From UBA6821 sp044236545 (GTDB lineage Bacteria; Verrucomicrobiota; Verrucomicrobiia; Chthoniobacterales; UBA6821), in the NCBI GenBank assembly GCA_044236545.1, contig JBIIGI010000017.1, positions 1 to 39,888 on the forward strand: a DNA stretch of 39,888 nt. Reading direction: 5' to 3'. The position numbers and the translations under genes are program-made. Of the stretch, positions 8,673 through 17,583 are shown piece after piece. The notes beneath the pieces were generated by a model. That model was not told where the DNA came from. It ran no database searches and was given only the letters and a program-made list of their open reading frames with translations. Position 1 is the first letter of the stretch. Each line of letters starts with the position of its first letter.

Positions 8673-9758
8673 ATGCGCCACATCTTCGTCTCCGGTTGCT
8701 ATGACATCATCCATGCCGGGCATGTGCAATTCTTCCGCGAAGCAAAGGCCCTAGGCGACTTCCTGACCGTCTCGTTCGCCTCATCCGAGGTGCTCTGGGC
8801 CCACAAGCAGCGCCGATCATCCCTTCCCGACGAGCACAAGAAGGGCATCCTCGAGGCTCTGGAGATGATCGACCAGGTGGTGATCGGCACGGGCAGGGAT
8901 CATGGCCTTGATTTCCTTGAAGACTTCCGCCGCCTGAAACCCGACGTGCTTGCGGTGACCGAGGATGACCAGTATGGGGAGATCAAGCGCGCCCTCTGCG
9001 CCGAGGTCGGGGCGGAGTACATCATCCTCCCCAAGACTCCGCCGCAATACGAACCGGTCTCCACATCCCAGCTCGTGAAGTGGATCCGGGCCCCGAAGGA
9101 CGCCCCGTTGCGCATCGATTTCGCAGGAGGATGGCTCGATGTGCCACGCCATGCGCGTTCCGGCGACTTCATTGTGAACTGCGCGATCCAGCCGAAGGTT
9201 TCCCTCCGCGACTGGGGTTACGAGCGAAATGCCGGACTCGGCGGCAGTGGAGCATGGGCCCTGCTCAACGGCAACACGGGTGTCGAGGAGGAGTTAGACC
9301 TCGGGGTCGGATGGCAGGATCCGGCCGTGATCCGTGAAACCGGACTCTGTGTCTGGCGCAGCGGACGGACGCCCTCCCTGGAATTCAAAAGCGACGGAAC
9401 CATGCTGCGGGGACTCATGGCCCTCTGGTGGAGCGGAAAATCACACGATACACCGGCCATGGCCGACCAGAAGCGGGATTACGCCGCCATCGGTTCGGCG
9501 AGTCATCTCGCCAGGGAGGGGGTTCTTACGGGCGATGTCGGGAAACTGGGCGAGGGAATCAAGGCCTCCCACGCCGTGCAGGTGGGCGAAGGAATGTCTC
9601 CCCTGCCCGAGTCGCCGGGATGTCTGGGCCGCAAATATTGCGGTGGCGGATTCGGCGGCTACGCCCTCTATCTCTTCGAAACGATCGATGCGAGGAACTC
9701 CTATGTGAAGGGCACTGCCGGAGCCCGACCGATCGAACCCTACTCCAACTGGGAGTAG
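8673..9758 (+). CDS. Nucleotidyltransferase fused to GHMP-kinase-like domain
   Basis: A 361-residue two-domain protein. Residues 1-~135 form a cytidylyl/adenylyltransferase-like domain with the HxGH nucleotide-binding motif in GCYDIIHAGHVQFF (residues 8-21), as in HldE C-terminal and TagD-type enzymes. From about residue 143 the sequence switches to GHMP sugar-kinase motifs: LRIDFAGGWLDVP (motif 1), GLGGSGAWALLNG (~187, glycine-rich motif 2 position) and CGGGFGGYALYLF (~323, motif 3). The kinase part is about 220 residues, shorter than a full GHMP kinase. The combination suggests activation of a phosphorylated sugar such as a heptose for surface glycan synthesis, but substrate and nucleotide cannot be read from the sequence. 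The start at 8673 has a GAGGG 16 nt upstream. It follows rnpB and is convergent with the next gene. Confidence 0.75.
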   Translation: MRHIFVSGCYDIIHAGHVQFFREAKALGDFLTVSFASSEVLWAHKQRRSSLPDEHKKGILEALEMIDQVVIGTGRDHGLDFLEDFRRLKPDVLAVTEDDQYGEIKRALCAEVGAEYIILPKTPPQYEPVSTSQLVKWIRAPKDAPLRIDFAGGWLDVPRHARSGDFIVNCAIQPKVSLRDWGYERNAGLGGSGAWALLNGNTGVEEELDLGVGWQDPAVIRETGLCVWRSGRTPSLEFKSDGTMLRGLMALWWSGKSHDTPAMADQKRDYAAIGSASHLAREGVLTGDVGKLGEGIKASHAVQVGEGMSPLPESPGCLGRKYCGGGFGGYALYLFETIDARNSYVKGTAGARPIEPYSNWE

Positions 9759-9776
9759 GATTCCGCAAAGCTGGCA

Positions 9777-11960
9777 TCAGTTCGCGTCGGGAAGAATCTT
9801 TTTCACGACCCGCTGGATCCCCTGGGTGGAGAGGTCGCTCATCGGGTAGCGGTTCCTGGCGCGGAGATACCAAGCCAGCGCCGAACCGTATTCCTTTTTC
9901 TCCTCAAAAGACTTGGCCTGCCGGATATCATGGACGAAATCAGGGGCCTGGGTGGTGAGGTCGGCCCTCGACTGGCTCAACTTCTGATCATCGGGATACC
10001 GGCCGAACGCGATCTCCAGCACCTCCCAGGCCCCGGCATGGTCGCCGCGGCGGTCGATTTCCTGGGAGCGCATGATCGAGGCCTCGATCTCCTGGATCCG
10101 CGAGATGACCTCGCGGAGCTTTGCCTCCCGGTCGGCCTTCCTGCCGGTGTCATCCGCGGCGATCGCGGCAATGTATTTCTCCTTCTCGTCGAAGATCCCG
10201 CGGAAGTTCTTCTGGCCATGGAGCTGATCAAAGTCGCTCACCGCCTGGACCTGCGGGCTGGCTTTCTCCGAGGCCTTGGTCACGTCTGTTGAGAACGACT
10301 GGATCTCCGGGTTGTTCGGCCAGATGGCCGCGGCACGGGTGATCTCGGTCTGGACCGTCTGGAGGTCGCCCTTGGTAGCGGCCAAGCGTGCCTGGGCGAT
10401 GTGCAGGCTGCTGGCCGTTTTCACCCCCTGGACATTGGCCATGATCTCGGCATCGTCGAACGTGGGATTCACCTTTTTCATCTCCGCGACAACGGCGACG
10501 ACGGCGTCGATGTTTCCCGAGTTGGAGGCGTTGACAAGCTTGTTGCAGAGTTGCGCGTATTTCAGGGTCCTTCTCTTCTCTTCCTGGGTCAGGAGACGCA
10601 CGCTCGGAAGATACTCCCCCTTGGTGAAGAGGGATGCGAGCTGCGAGCTCGCGCTCTCGAGTTCGTTCTGCTCAAGAAGGTATTTGTAGACCTTCACCCC
10701 CTCGTTGACATCCCGGATGATCTCGTTGGCCACGCCGTCGAGTTGGCTCAGGGTCCTGAAGGTCTTGCTCATGGTCCTCATGCCGCTGGAGACCGCGTTC
10801 ATGAGGCTCTCGACGCTGGCATTTTCAAGGCCGAACTGCACCCCAGAACCGGAGAGCGCCATGGCACCGGCGCCGGGCTCCGAACCTCCCGCCCGGGCAC
10901 CGACACTATTCGACCCGGCCGCGGCACCGGCACCTTGGGGCTCGCCGCCTCCGCCTCCGCCTCCGCCTCCGCCTCCGCCTCCGCCTCCGTCACCCACAGC
11001 CACGGCACCTTTGGGATCCCCCTTGGCAATGAGCTTCATTTGCCCGGCTTCCTTGTTGTAACCCAGCTTTTCCGCCATCTGCTCGAAACTCTCAAGGGAC
11101 TGGTCCCCATCGTTGAAGATGGCGCGGTAGAAGCGGTTGGCGATGATCACGTGCTGATAGCGTCTCTGCACGAAAAGCTGAAGGATCAGTGACTGGAGCT
11201 GGAACTTGGCACCCGGCTCGGCGGTCGCGATCCTCATCCTGTTGCGCTCGATGGTCTGGCTCAGGGAAGCGAGTTCGCGCTTGGTCGGCGCCATGCGCGC
11301 CTCACGCTCGATGTCCTGGTTTTTGTTGTAGCTGTCGGATCCGTTTGTGCCCACCGGCGGACTGTCGAGCGGCCTGGAGCGTGATGCCTGAAGGTTGTTG
11401 TATTCGGCGATTTTGAGCTGCCGCTCCAGCTCCATGTTCTGCCGGATGAGTGAGGCGATCTCGGCGCGGACGTTCGCGGCCGTGTAGATTGCGTCGTGGA
11501 TGGTGTTGCAGAGGTTCGCATCGCTCTCGAACTCGGATGCCTTCGCCAGGAGTTGGAACGCCTCGTCCTGATTCTTCTGGGTGGCATTGCCCGGCGAGAG
11601 GAGTCCCATGATCGTGTCGATCCGCTTGCGGTATGCCGCGGCGGCCTCCGAGGTCTCCGCCGGCGCGCTCAGGAACTTCTCGAACTGGGCGGCAAAAGCG
11701 GGGTTGTTCCAGAGAGAGAGGAATGTGTTCGGCTTCATCTCCACCACGTTTTTCCTGCCCGCCAGACTGGCATCGGCCATCGCCTGCCTGCCGATGATCC
11801 TGTTGTCGGAAGCCCCGGTGAGGGGATTTCCCTGGCGGTACTGTTGTCCCGTTTCCCTAATGGTTTCGGAATTGCCCTGCTCCCCTTGCTGGCCCGGAAG
11901 CGCCGGGAGCAAAGCCGTCAGGAATGCGGCGAAGAGCAGTGTGAGGATCCCGTGCTTCAT
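9777..11960 (-). CDS. Secreted alpha-helical repeat protein with polyglycine tract, function unknown
   Basis: Not recognised. The 727-residue product starts with a typical signal peptide (MKHGILTLLFAAFLTALLPALPGQQG), so it is exported. The rest is rich in Gln, Glu, Ala and Lys and looks mostly helical: coiled-coil-like stretches at ~150-270 and TPR-like helix pairs towards the C-terminus (for example GDHAGAWEVLEIAFGRYPDDQ and KKEYGSALAWYLRARNRYP). A linker of 15 consecutive glycines at ~330-345 separates the two parts, followed by Ala/Gly-rich sequence. The start overlaps the stop of the upstream 137-residue gene by 4 bp (ATGA), which points to translational coupling. With 11957-12370 and 12455-13168 it forms a minus-strand set of exported or membrane proteins, perhaps a complex. 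No enzymatic motif is evident. Confidence 0.75.
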   Translation of the reverse strand: MKHGILTLLFAAFLTALLPALPGQQGEQGNSETIRETGQQYRQGNPLTGASDNRIIGRQAMADASLAGRKNVVEMKPNTFLSLWNNPAFAAQFEKFLSAPAETSEAAAAYRKRIDTIMGLLSPGNATQKNQDEAFQLLAKASEFESDANLCNTIHDAIYTAANVRAEIASLIRQNMELERQLKIAEYNNLQASRSRPLDSPPVGTNGSDSYNKNQDIEREARMAPTKRELASLSQTIERNRMRIATAEPGAKFQLQSLILQLFVQRRYQHVIIANRFYRAIFNDGDQSLESFEQMAEKLGYNKEAGQMKLIAKGDPKGAVAVGDGGGGGGGGGGGGGGGEPQGAGAAAGSNSVGARAGGSEPGAGAMALSGSGVQFGLENASVESLMNAVSSGMRTMSKTFRTLSQLDGVANEIIRDVNEGVKVYKYLLEQNELESASSQLASLFTKGEYLPSVRLLTQEEKRRTLKYAQLCNKLVNASNSGNIDAVVAVVAEMKKVNPTFDDAEIMANVQGVKTASSLHIAQARLAATKGDLQTVQTEITRAAAIWPNNPEIQSFSTDVTKASEKASPQVQAVSDFDQLHGQKNFRGIFDEKEKYIAAIAADDTGRKADREAKLREVISRIQEIEASIMRSQEIDRRGDHAGAWEVLEIAFGRYPDDQKLSQSRADLTTQAPDFVHDIRQAKSFEEKKEYGSALAWYLRARNRYPMSDLSTQGIQRVVKKILPDAN
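10945..10986. repeat. Hexanucleotide tandem repeat inside polyglycine region
   Basis: Seven perfect copies of CCGCCT on the plus strand encode alternating GGC/GGA-type glycine codons in the minus-strand secreted protein. Copy-number change would lengthen or shorten the linker by two glycines per unit without shifting the frame. Confidence 0.95.
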
Positions 11961-12370
11961 GGCTTGCTCGCCTCCTCGACCTTCAGCAGGCCGTTCTCCA
12001 CGACCTTCACCCTCATCAGGTAACGCTGCCCCTTCTGGATGGTGAGATGGCCGAGTTCAAGTGGCACAAGGATCGGAAGAACGGACACCGCACCCCCTTT
12101 GGAGGGTTGTTTCGTGACCACGGAAAAGAGGCGCCCCTTTGCGGGGGAGTTCCCGAGCGAGGTGTCGATCTCGGCGTCGATCCTGTAGGTATTGCCGCGG
12201 AGGGAGTTGGCATTCTCGTAATAGAGATCGGGACTGAGTTCTTCCACGGTGCGCATCGAGGCACCCCCCGCTCCCAATCCCAGGCCGTAGTATCCCGCAA
12301 TAGCGACGATCACCGCCAGCGGCGCGAGGAGCCATAGAGGGAGACTCCGGGACTTCTTCTTGCGGGACAT
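11957..12370 (-). CDS. Small single-pass membrane protein, function unknown
   Basis: A 137-residue protein with a short basic N-terminus (MSRKKKSRS), one membrane segment (about residues 10-32, LPLWLLAPLAVIVAIAGYYG) and a soluble C-terminal domain predicted to face the periplasm. This domain contains a beta-rich stretch (NTYRIDAEIDTSLG, GRLFSVVTK, YLMRVKVVENGLLKVEEA). I do not recognise the family. It lies between a predicted membrane-anchored coiled-coil gene upstream and the secreted 727-residue protein downstream, and its stop overlaps the downstream start by 4 bp. The pattern suggests all three proteins act at the inner membrane or in the periplasm. Confidence 0.75.
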   Translation of the reverse strand: MSRKKKSRSLPLWLLAPLAVIVAIAGYYGLGLGAGGASMRTVEELSPDLYYENANSLRGNTYRIDAEIDTSLGNSPAKGRLFSVVTKQPSKGGAVSVLPILVPLELGHLTIQKGQRYLMRVKVVENGLLKVEEASKP

Positions 12371-12454
12371 TCTCGTATCATCCTACCTAAACAAACCAAA
12401 CTCAAACGGAATCAGCACGGCGTTGCCTGCCCGACGGGGGCCTGGGGAACCGTT

Positions 12455-13168
12455 TTACTGGAGGGACTTCAGCGGATTGGAATCACCGCCCTGCGGAGCC
12501 GCGGGATCCTCTTTCCCGACGGGTGATGTCAGATCCCTTTGGATCGACTCCGCCTCGGGGGGGTCCGCAGCGAGTTTGTCAGCGCGCATTTTCTCGAGCT
12601 TCCTGTTCATTGCTTCGATCTGCTCCTGCTGTGATATTTCCAGATCACCGGTCACGACGGAATCATCCCCTTCCCCTTCCCCGCGCTCACTTTTGAGTTC
12701 AGCCCGAACGCGATCGATCTTGCGAGCCAAACTGGGGGCTTCCCAATCCGATGAAGCACGGCGCTTGACCGAATCCTGCATGGCTTTTTTTGGAAAAGCG
12801 ATGTTCGAGGGATCCAGGGTGATTCCCGGGGAGGCAGCATTGTTCAATCGTTTCAATTTACTGCCGGAGTAAACGAAGATGCCCGCAATGAGCACGAGAA
12901 CCAGGATCGTCGCCAAGCCAAGCAACAGCCCCACACGGTCAGCGTGTTTGGCATAGGTCGCCCCGCTGGCCGGTTTTGTCCGGGCTGCGGCCTTCTTTTC
13001 AGGTTCAGGTTCACGCGCCTCCCAGAACTCCACCTTGGTTTTGTTCATGGGGGTGAAGGACCGCCCTGTTTTCCCCCTGGTGGTGAGCGGAGGCGCATCC
13101 GGCGGTGTTTTCCCCCTGGGAAGGAGCGGAAAACGCTCGACGTCTGGAATTTTTTCGGGGGCACCCAT
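12455..13168 (-). CDS. Membrane-anchored protein with C-terminal charged helix, function unknown
   Basis: A 237-residue protein of unknown family. The first ~85 residues are polar and proline-rich. One membrane segment follows (VGLLLGLATILVLVLIAGIFVY), then a highly charged helical C-terminus with possible coiled coil (ISQQEQIEAMNRKLEKMRADK). The start at 13168 is chosen because GGAG precedes it by 9 nt; an open frame extends to 13345, but those residues look like translated intergenic sequence. It is first of the three minus-strand genes 13168-9777 and is separated by 277 bp from the divergent uvrB, where both promoters should lie. Confidence 0.65.
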   Translation of the reverse strand: MGAPEKIPDVERFPLLPRGKTPPDAPPLTTRGKTGRSFTPMNKTKVEFWEAREPEPEKKAAARTKPASGATYAKHADRVGLLLGLATILVLVLIAGIFVYSGSKLKRLNNAASPGITLDPSNIAFPKKAMQDSVKRRASSDWEAPSLARKIDRVRAELKSERGEGEGDDSVVTGDLEISQQEQIEAMNRKLEKMRADKLAADPPEAESIQRDLTSPVGKEDPAAPQGGDSNPLKSLQ

Positions 13169-13445
13169 GGTTTCCATCTCCAATCTACCCGATTTCCAAT
13201 GGATTGCCATCGAGAATATTGCGCCCAGTCCATGATAAGAGCCCGTCCGAAGATCGGGAAACGCGGTGCTTCCAAATTTCCAGACAGGCTCCAACATCCG
13301 GCACTGGAAAACACGGCACATCCGGTGAAGATGTGTTGCTTGCACGCTTTCACCCCTTCTCCTTGATCCCCTGTCCAGTCAATCGCGCGAACTCCCTCCT
13401 TTGGTCTTCATCCCGGGACCTTGAACCCTTAGGCTTACTGTACCG

Positions 13446-15587
13446 ATGCCATTTGACCTGAGATCCGACTACCAGCCGCAAGGCGATCAGGCGCAGGCGA
13501 TCGAGAAGCTGACCCGCTCGATCCGGATGGGGAACCGCCACCAGACCCTTCTCGGGGTGACCGGCTCGGGAAAGACTTTCACCGCGGCCAATATCATCCG
13601 GAACCTCGACCGTCCGACCCTGATCATGTCGCATAACAAGACGCTTGCGGCCCAGCTCTACTCGGAGTTCAAGCAGTTCTTCCCGAATAACGCGGTCGAG
13701 TACTTCGTCAGCTACTTCGACTACTACCAACCCGAGGCATACATCCCCCGCTCGGACACCTACATCGAGAAGGACAGCTCGATCAACGAGGAGATCGAAC
13801 GGTTGCGCCTCTCGACGACGAGTTCGCTGCTCACGCGCCGGGATGTCATCGTCGTTTCAAGCGTCTCCTGCATCTACGGACTCGCCTCCCCCGAGGACTT
13901 TCTCCAGATGGTCCTCACCCTCAAGCGTGGCGATCGGATCACCAGGGAGGAGGTGCTGAAACGGATCGTCGAGATGCTCTACGAGCGGAACGAGATCGAA
14001 TTCTCCCGGGGCAGGTTCCGCGTGCGCGGCGACGTGCTCGAGATCTTTCCGGCCCAGAACGACGAGGAGGCGGTGAGGATCGAGTTCTTCGGCGACGAGA
14101 TCGACCGGATGGCCATCTTCGATCCCCTCACCGGCAAGTCCCGGGGCGAACTCACCCACCTGACGCTCTTCCCGGCGAAGCAGTTCGTCACCCCGAAGGA
14201 GAAGATGCAGGTTGCCATGCGGGGCATCCGTGACGAGATGGTCGAGCGGGTGGCATTCTTCGAGGCGAACGGGAAATACCTCGAGGCACAGCGGCTCAAA
14301 ATGCGCACCGAGTACGATCTCGAGATGATGCAGGAGATGGGCTACTGCAACGGCATCGAGAACTACTCCCGCCACCTCACCGGGCGCGAGGCGGGATCGC
14401 GTCCCTACACGCTGATGGACTTCCTGCCGGATGACACGCTGCTGATGGTGGACGAATCCCACGCCACCCTCCCCCAGGTCGGTGGAATGTATGCCGGCGA
14501 CCGGGCCCGCAAGATGACTCTTGTCGAGTACGGGTTCCGCCTGCCGAGCGCGCTCGACAACAGGCCGCTGAACTTCTCGGAATTCATCCAGATGACCGGC
14601 CAGGGGCTCTACATCAGCGCCACCCCGGCCGAGATGGAAATCCGCAACAGCTGGGTTGGGAATGCCGAGTTCAAGGTTCCGGGTGAATTTGAATCCGAAA
14701 TCCCGATCTCGACCATCAGGGCCAATGCCACGCATGAGGAACTGGACACCGTCACCCCGGGATCCCCGCTGATCGTCGAGCAGATCATCAGGCCCACCGG
14801 ACTGCTTGATCCTCGCATCATGGTCCGTCCCCTGAAGGGACAGATCGACGAGACCATCGAACTCTGCCGTTGCCGGGTGGAGGCCGGCGAACGGGTGCTC
14901 ATCACCACTCTGACCAAGAGGACCGCCGAGGATCTCACCGACTACCTCAAGGATGTGGGACTGAAGGTGCGCTACCTCCACAGTGACATCGACACCATCG
15001 AGCGCGTGGAGATCCTGAAATCGCTCAGGGCCGGTGAGTTCGATATCCTGGTGGGGATCAACCTACTCCGCGAAGGCCTCGATCTACCCGAAGTCAGCCT
15101 GGTCTGCGTGCTGGACGCCGATAAGGAGGGATTCCTCCGCAGTCGCACCTCCCTGATCCAGACGGCGGGACGCGCCGCGCGCCATGTGAACGGAGAGGTC
15201 GTCCTCTTCGCCGACAAGATCACCGGCAGCATCCGCGACCTACTCGATGTCACCGAGGATCGCCGTCGCCGCCAGATGGAGCATAACCGGATCCACGGCA
15301 TCACCCCCCACAGCGTGAGACGCCCCGTCCAGGAGAGCCTCCGGGTCATCCTTGAGGGAGAGGATTCCGAATCAGCCCGTGTGCAGGAGCAACCGTTGGA
15401 TGTCGCCACCCTGATACGGGAACTCGAGGCCGAGATGAAGGAGGCTTCGCGGAAACTGGAATACGAGCGCGCAGCCCTCCTCCGGGACCAGATCATGGAA
15501 CTGAAGGGTGGCGGAGCCGTCACCCCAGCCATGAGTAACCGTCCAAAATCACAAGGGGGCAAATCAAGGAAAGTCCGGGGAAGGTAG
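13446..15587 (+). CDS. uvrB: UvrABC excinuclease subunit B
   Basis: DNA helicase-like subunit of nucleotide excision repair that receives damaged DNA from UvrA and recruits UvrC. The 713-residue protein has the full family architecture. Walker A is LLGVTGSGKTFTAA (~36). The damage-probing beta-hairpin region EYFVSYFDYYQPEAYIP (~86) is followed by DTYIEKD, and the helicase motifs include DESHAT, SATPAEME and the QTAGRAARH motif VI. A C-terminal UVR domain (LIRELEAEMKEASRKLEYERAA, ~655-690) binds UvrC and UvrA. Length is slightly above the E. coli protein because of a basic tail rich in Gly, Lys and Arg. It is followed by holA after a short tandem repeat. Confidence 0.97.
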   Translation: MPFDLRSDYQPQGDQAQAIEKLTRSIRMGNRHQTLLGVTGSGKTFTAANIIRNLDRPTLIMSHNKTLAAQLYSEFKQFFPNNAVEYFVSYFDYYQPEAYIPRSDTYIEKDSSINEEIERLRLSTTSSLLTRRDVIVVSSVSCIYGLASPEDFLQMVLTLKRGDRITREEVLKRIVEMLYERNEIEFSRGRFRVRGDVLEIFPAQNDEEAVRIEFFGDEIDRMAIFDPLTGKSRGELTHLTLFPAKQFVTPKEKMQVAMRGIRDEMVERVAFFEANGKYLEAQRLKMRTEYDLEMMQEMGYCNGIENYSRHLTGREAGSRPYTLMDFLPDDTLLMVDESHATLPQVGGMYAGDRARKMTLVEYGFRLPSALDNRPLNFSEFIQMTGQGLYISATPAEMEIRNSWVGNAEFKVPGEFESEIPISTIRANATHEELDTVTPGSPLIVEQIIRPTGLLDPRIMVRPLKGQIDETIELCRCRVEAGERVLITTLTKRTAEDLTDYLKDVGLKVRYLHSDIDTIERVEILKSLRAGEFDILVGINLLREGLDLPEVSLVCVLDADKEGFLRSRTSLIQTAGRAARHVNGEVVLFADKITGSIRDLLDVTEDRRRRQMEHNRIHGITPHSVRRPVQESLRVILEGEDSESARVQEQPLDVATLIRELEAEMKEASRKLEYERAALLRDQIMELKGGGAVTPAMSNRPKSQGGKSRKVRGR

Positions 15588-15595
15588 TTTTTTCA

Positions 15596-15627
15596 CCTTC
15601 ATCCTTCATCCTTCATCCTTCATCCTT
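15596..15627. repeat. 7-bp tandem repeat between uvrB and holA
   Basis: About four and a half copies of CCTTCAT in the 47-bp gap between uvrB and holA, ending 8 nt before the holA start. The pyrimidine-rich strand is the coding strand, so no Shine-Dalgarno-like sequence is provided for holA here. Confidence 0.9.
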
Positions 15628-15634
15628 TCCCTTA

Positions 15635-16792
15635 ATGGCCACCCGCAAATCCCCACCTGCCCAAAAGCTCCCACGACTTCATTTCGTGACGGGAAGCGAC
15701 GAGGCGGAGGTCCGCATGGTCGCGAAGGATCTGGCGGCCAGATTAGCTCCGGCCGACGCAGGGGAATTTGGCATGGAGACCATCGAGTTGCCGGCCGACA
15801 CGGTTGACTGCGCGCTCGAGATGATCGACCGGACCGTCGGGGCGATCCGGACCCTTCCGTTCTTCGGTGGAAAGCTGGTCTGGATGAAGGGTGTCACCTT
15901 CCTGAAGGACTCGGTGCAGGGCCGCTCCGAAACAGTGCAGGAGGCCCTTGAAAAATTCCTCGGAATCCTCCGCGAGGGGCTTACCGACGGCATCACCCTG
16001 CTCATCAGCGCACCCGAACCGGACAAGCGACGCGGCTTCTACAAGTCGCTCTGCGATCTGGCCGACACCGTCGTGAAGGACAAGATCGAGATCGGAGGCT
16101 TCGGCGGGCACTCCGAGGATGATCTCATCGACTGGGTTGCCGAGCGTTGCCGAGAACGCGGGGTGAAAATCGAACCCCGGGCAGCCGAAGTGCTGGCCGG
16201 ACGCATCGGGCCGAACAGCGGACAGCTTCAGCTCGAGATCATGAAACTTGCCACCTCGGCGAGCGACGGAGCCATGATCACCGAGCAACTTGTCCGCGAT
16301 CTTGTCCCGGTCACCCGTGCGGGGGGCATCTTCGACCTGAGCGACGCGATCAACCGCGGCAACCTGCCCCTCTGCCTCGACACCCTCTCCCAACTCCGCA
16401 GGCAGGGCGAGAACGCCGTCGGCATCCTGCTCGCCGCGATCGTCCCCACCGTGAGGAACCTCCTCATGGCCAAGGACCTCATGGAGAGGCACAGGATGCG
16501 ACCTCCGGCACAACCTCAGTTCTTTGCGTCCGACCTGAAACGCCTCCGCTCCGAGGAGACGGCCCACCTCCCTCGCAAGAAAGACGGGACGCTCAATGCC
16601 TACGGCATCGGGCTCGCCGCAATGAATGCGGCACGCTTCGATCGGGATCACCTCGTCACCGCCTTCCTCGCCTGCCGAGACGCCAACCAAAAACTCCTCA
16701 GCGGCCACGGATCGGATGAAACGATCCTGGTCCAGTTGCTGGTCAAGATCGTCTCCCCGGCAGGTGGACAGACACGCAAAGCGGCGCGATAG
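15635..16792 (+). CDS. holA: DNA polymerase III, delta subunit
   Basis: Subunit of the clamp loader that opens the beta sliding clamp. The 385-residue sequence follows the HolA plan. The N-terminal AAA-like domain begins LHFVTGSDEAEVRMVAKDL and continues with TIELPADTVDCALEMIDRTVGAIRTLPFFGGKLVWMKGV, where the TLPFFGGKLVW segment matches the clamp-contacting 'PFF..KRLV' pattern. The middle domain contains AAEVLAGRIGPNSGQLQLEIMKLA, matching the 'G.d...l..EleKL' signature. The C-terminal collar contains IFDLSDAINRGNLPLCLDTL and GILLAAIVPTVRNLLMAKDL. No intact P-loop is seen, as usual for delta. It lies directly downstream of uvrB and 7 bp upstream of a dodecin gene. Confidence 0.88.
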   Translation: MATRKSPPAQKLPRLHFVTGSDEAEVRMVAKDLAARLAPADAGEFGMETIELPADTVDCALEMIDRTVGAIRTLPFFGGKLVWMKGVTFLKDSVQGRSETVQEALEKFLGILREGLTDGITLLISAPEPDKRRGFYKSLCDLADTVVKDKIEIGGFGGHSEDDLIDWVAERCRERGVKIEPRAAEVLAGRIGPNSGQLQLEIMKLATSASDGAMITEQLVRDLVPVTRAGGIFDLSDAINRGNLPLCLDTLSQLRRQGENAVGILLAAIVPTVRNLLMAKDLMERHRMRPPAQPQFFASDLKRLRSEETAHLPRKKDGTLNAYGIGLAAMNAARFDRDHLVTAFLACRDANQKLLSGHGSDETILVQLLVKIVSPAGGQTRKAAR

Positions 16793-16799
16793 TTGCACC

Positions 16800-17006
16800 A
16801 TGAGCAATCACACCTACAAAAAGATCGAACTTGTCGGATCCTCCACCAAGAGCATCGAGGATGCGGTGCAGAACGCGGTAGCCCAAGCGGCTACCACCCA
16901 TCAAAACCTGCGCTGGCTGGAGGTTGTCGAGACCCGGGCCCACCTCGAGGAGGGGAAAGTCGCCCACTGGCAGGTCACCGTGAAGATCGGTTCCACGATC
17001 GGATAG
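16800..17006 (+). CDS. Dodecin, flavin-binding storage protein
   Basis: A 68-residue protein beginning HTYKKIELVGSSTKSIEDAVQNAV with the central RWLEVVETRAHLEEGKVAHWQVTVKIG. This is the compact dodecin fold, a helix against a three-stranded sheet that assembles into a hollow dodecamer. The Trp in LRWLEV corresponds to the flavin-stacking tryptophan, and the Gln in HWQVTVK to the flavin-contacting glutamine. Dodecins sequester riboflavin, FMN or FAD. The ATG at 16800 starts 7 bp after the holA stop; a longer open frame from 16626 overlaps holA and is unlikely. It is 10 bp upstream of the DUF5069-like gene, so the three may form one transcript. Confidence 0.92.
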   Translation: MSNHTYKKIELVGSSTKSIEDAVQNAVAQAATTHQNLRWLEVVETRAHLEEGKVAHWQVTVKIGSTIG

Positions 17007-17016
17007 CATCCCCTTC

Positions 17017-17538
17017 ATGCACTCGTACCTCTGGACCCGGCGTCTCCGGGAACTCTACGACAAGTCGGTCGATCTTTACCGGAATGGTAACCGCGATTTG
17101 GAAAGCTACTTCACGGCCGAGGAGACGGCTTGGCTGACCTCTGTCGGCCTCCGTCCGATCAATCTCTACGACTGGGCCGAGGACATGGTCTCGGCCGGGG
17201 AACCTGACTGGAACACCGTTCTCCTGATCGCGGCGGCGCGCCGGGATTACTTTCTGGTGCACCAGAAAGGGGCCACGCAAACAAGCGTCACCGAGTCCGG
17301 GGAACTCCCTCCGAAAGATTCCGAACTGGATGGCATCCCCTGGCTTCCGAGGATCATTGCCAAGGCGACCTGCTTCCTGCAGGGAGGTCTCTGCCACGAG
17401 ATCATGTATGGATGCGCCGGGGATCGCCGGTTCCTGAAGGAACACGACATCCATCCAGCCGACTTCCTCAGGGCCGTATGGGCATCGTGCGGGGATCACC
17501 GGAAGATCCTTTCCTTTGTAAAGGGTTCCGGAATGTAA
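17017..17538 (+). CDS. DUF5069-like protein, function unknown
   Basis: A 173-residue soluble protein without signal peptide or membrane segment. Its C-terminal half (IPWLPRIIAKATCFLQGGL, then IMYGCAGDRRFLKEHDIHPADFLRAVW and KILSFVKG) resembles the DUF5069 pattern common in Verrucomicrobiota, in which an 'LPR.idKar....G' helix is followed by '..gcplDqrFl.f.gi....fl..v'. I base this on the pattern only. The N-terminal part (TRRLRELYDKSVDLYRNGNRDLESYF) is helical and charged. It starts 10 bp after dodecin. The biochemical role is unknown for the family. Confidence 0.55.
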   Translation: MHSYLWTRRLRELYDKSVDLYRNGNRDLESYFTAEETAWLTSVGLRPINLYDWAEDMVSAGEPDWNTVLLIAAARRDYFLVHQKGATQTSVTESGELPPKDSELDGIPWLPRIIAKATCFLQGGLCHEIMYGCAGDRRFLKEHDIHPADFLRAVWASCGDHRKILSFVKGSGM

Positions 17539-17583
17539 TCCGCTGATCAACGCTTTCGTTTCAGAATACCGGAGGCGGGCGAT

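Noticed and set aside
10401..11192. 263-codon plus-strand open frame with Ala-Ser repeat
   Set aside because: Antisense to the polyglycine protein; its repeat is just the CCGCCT tract in another frame.
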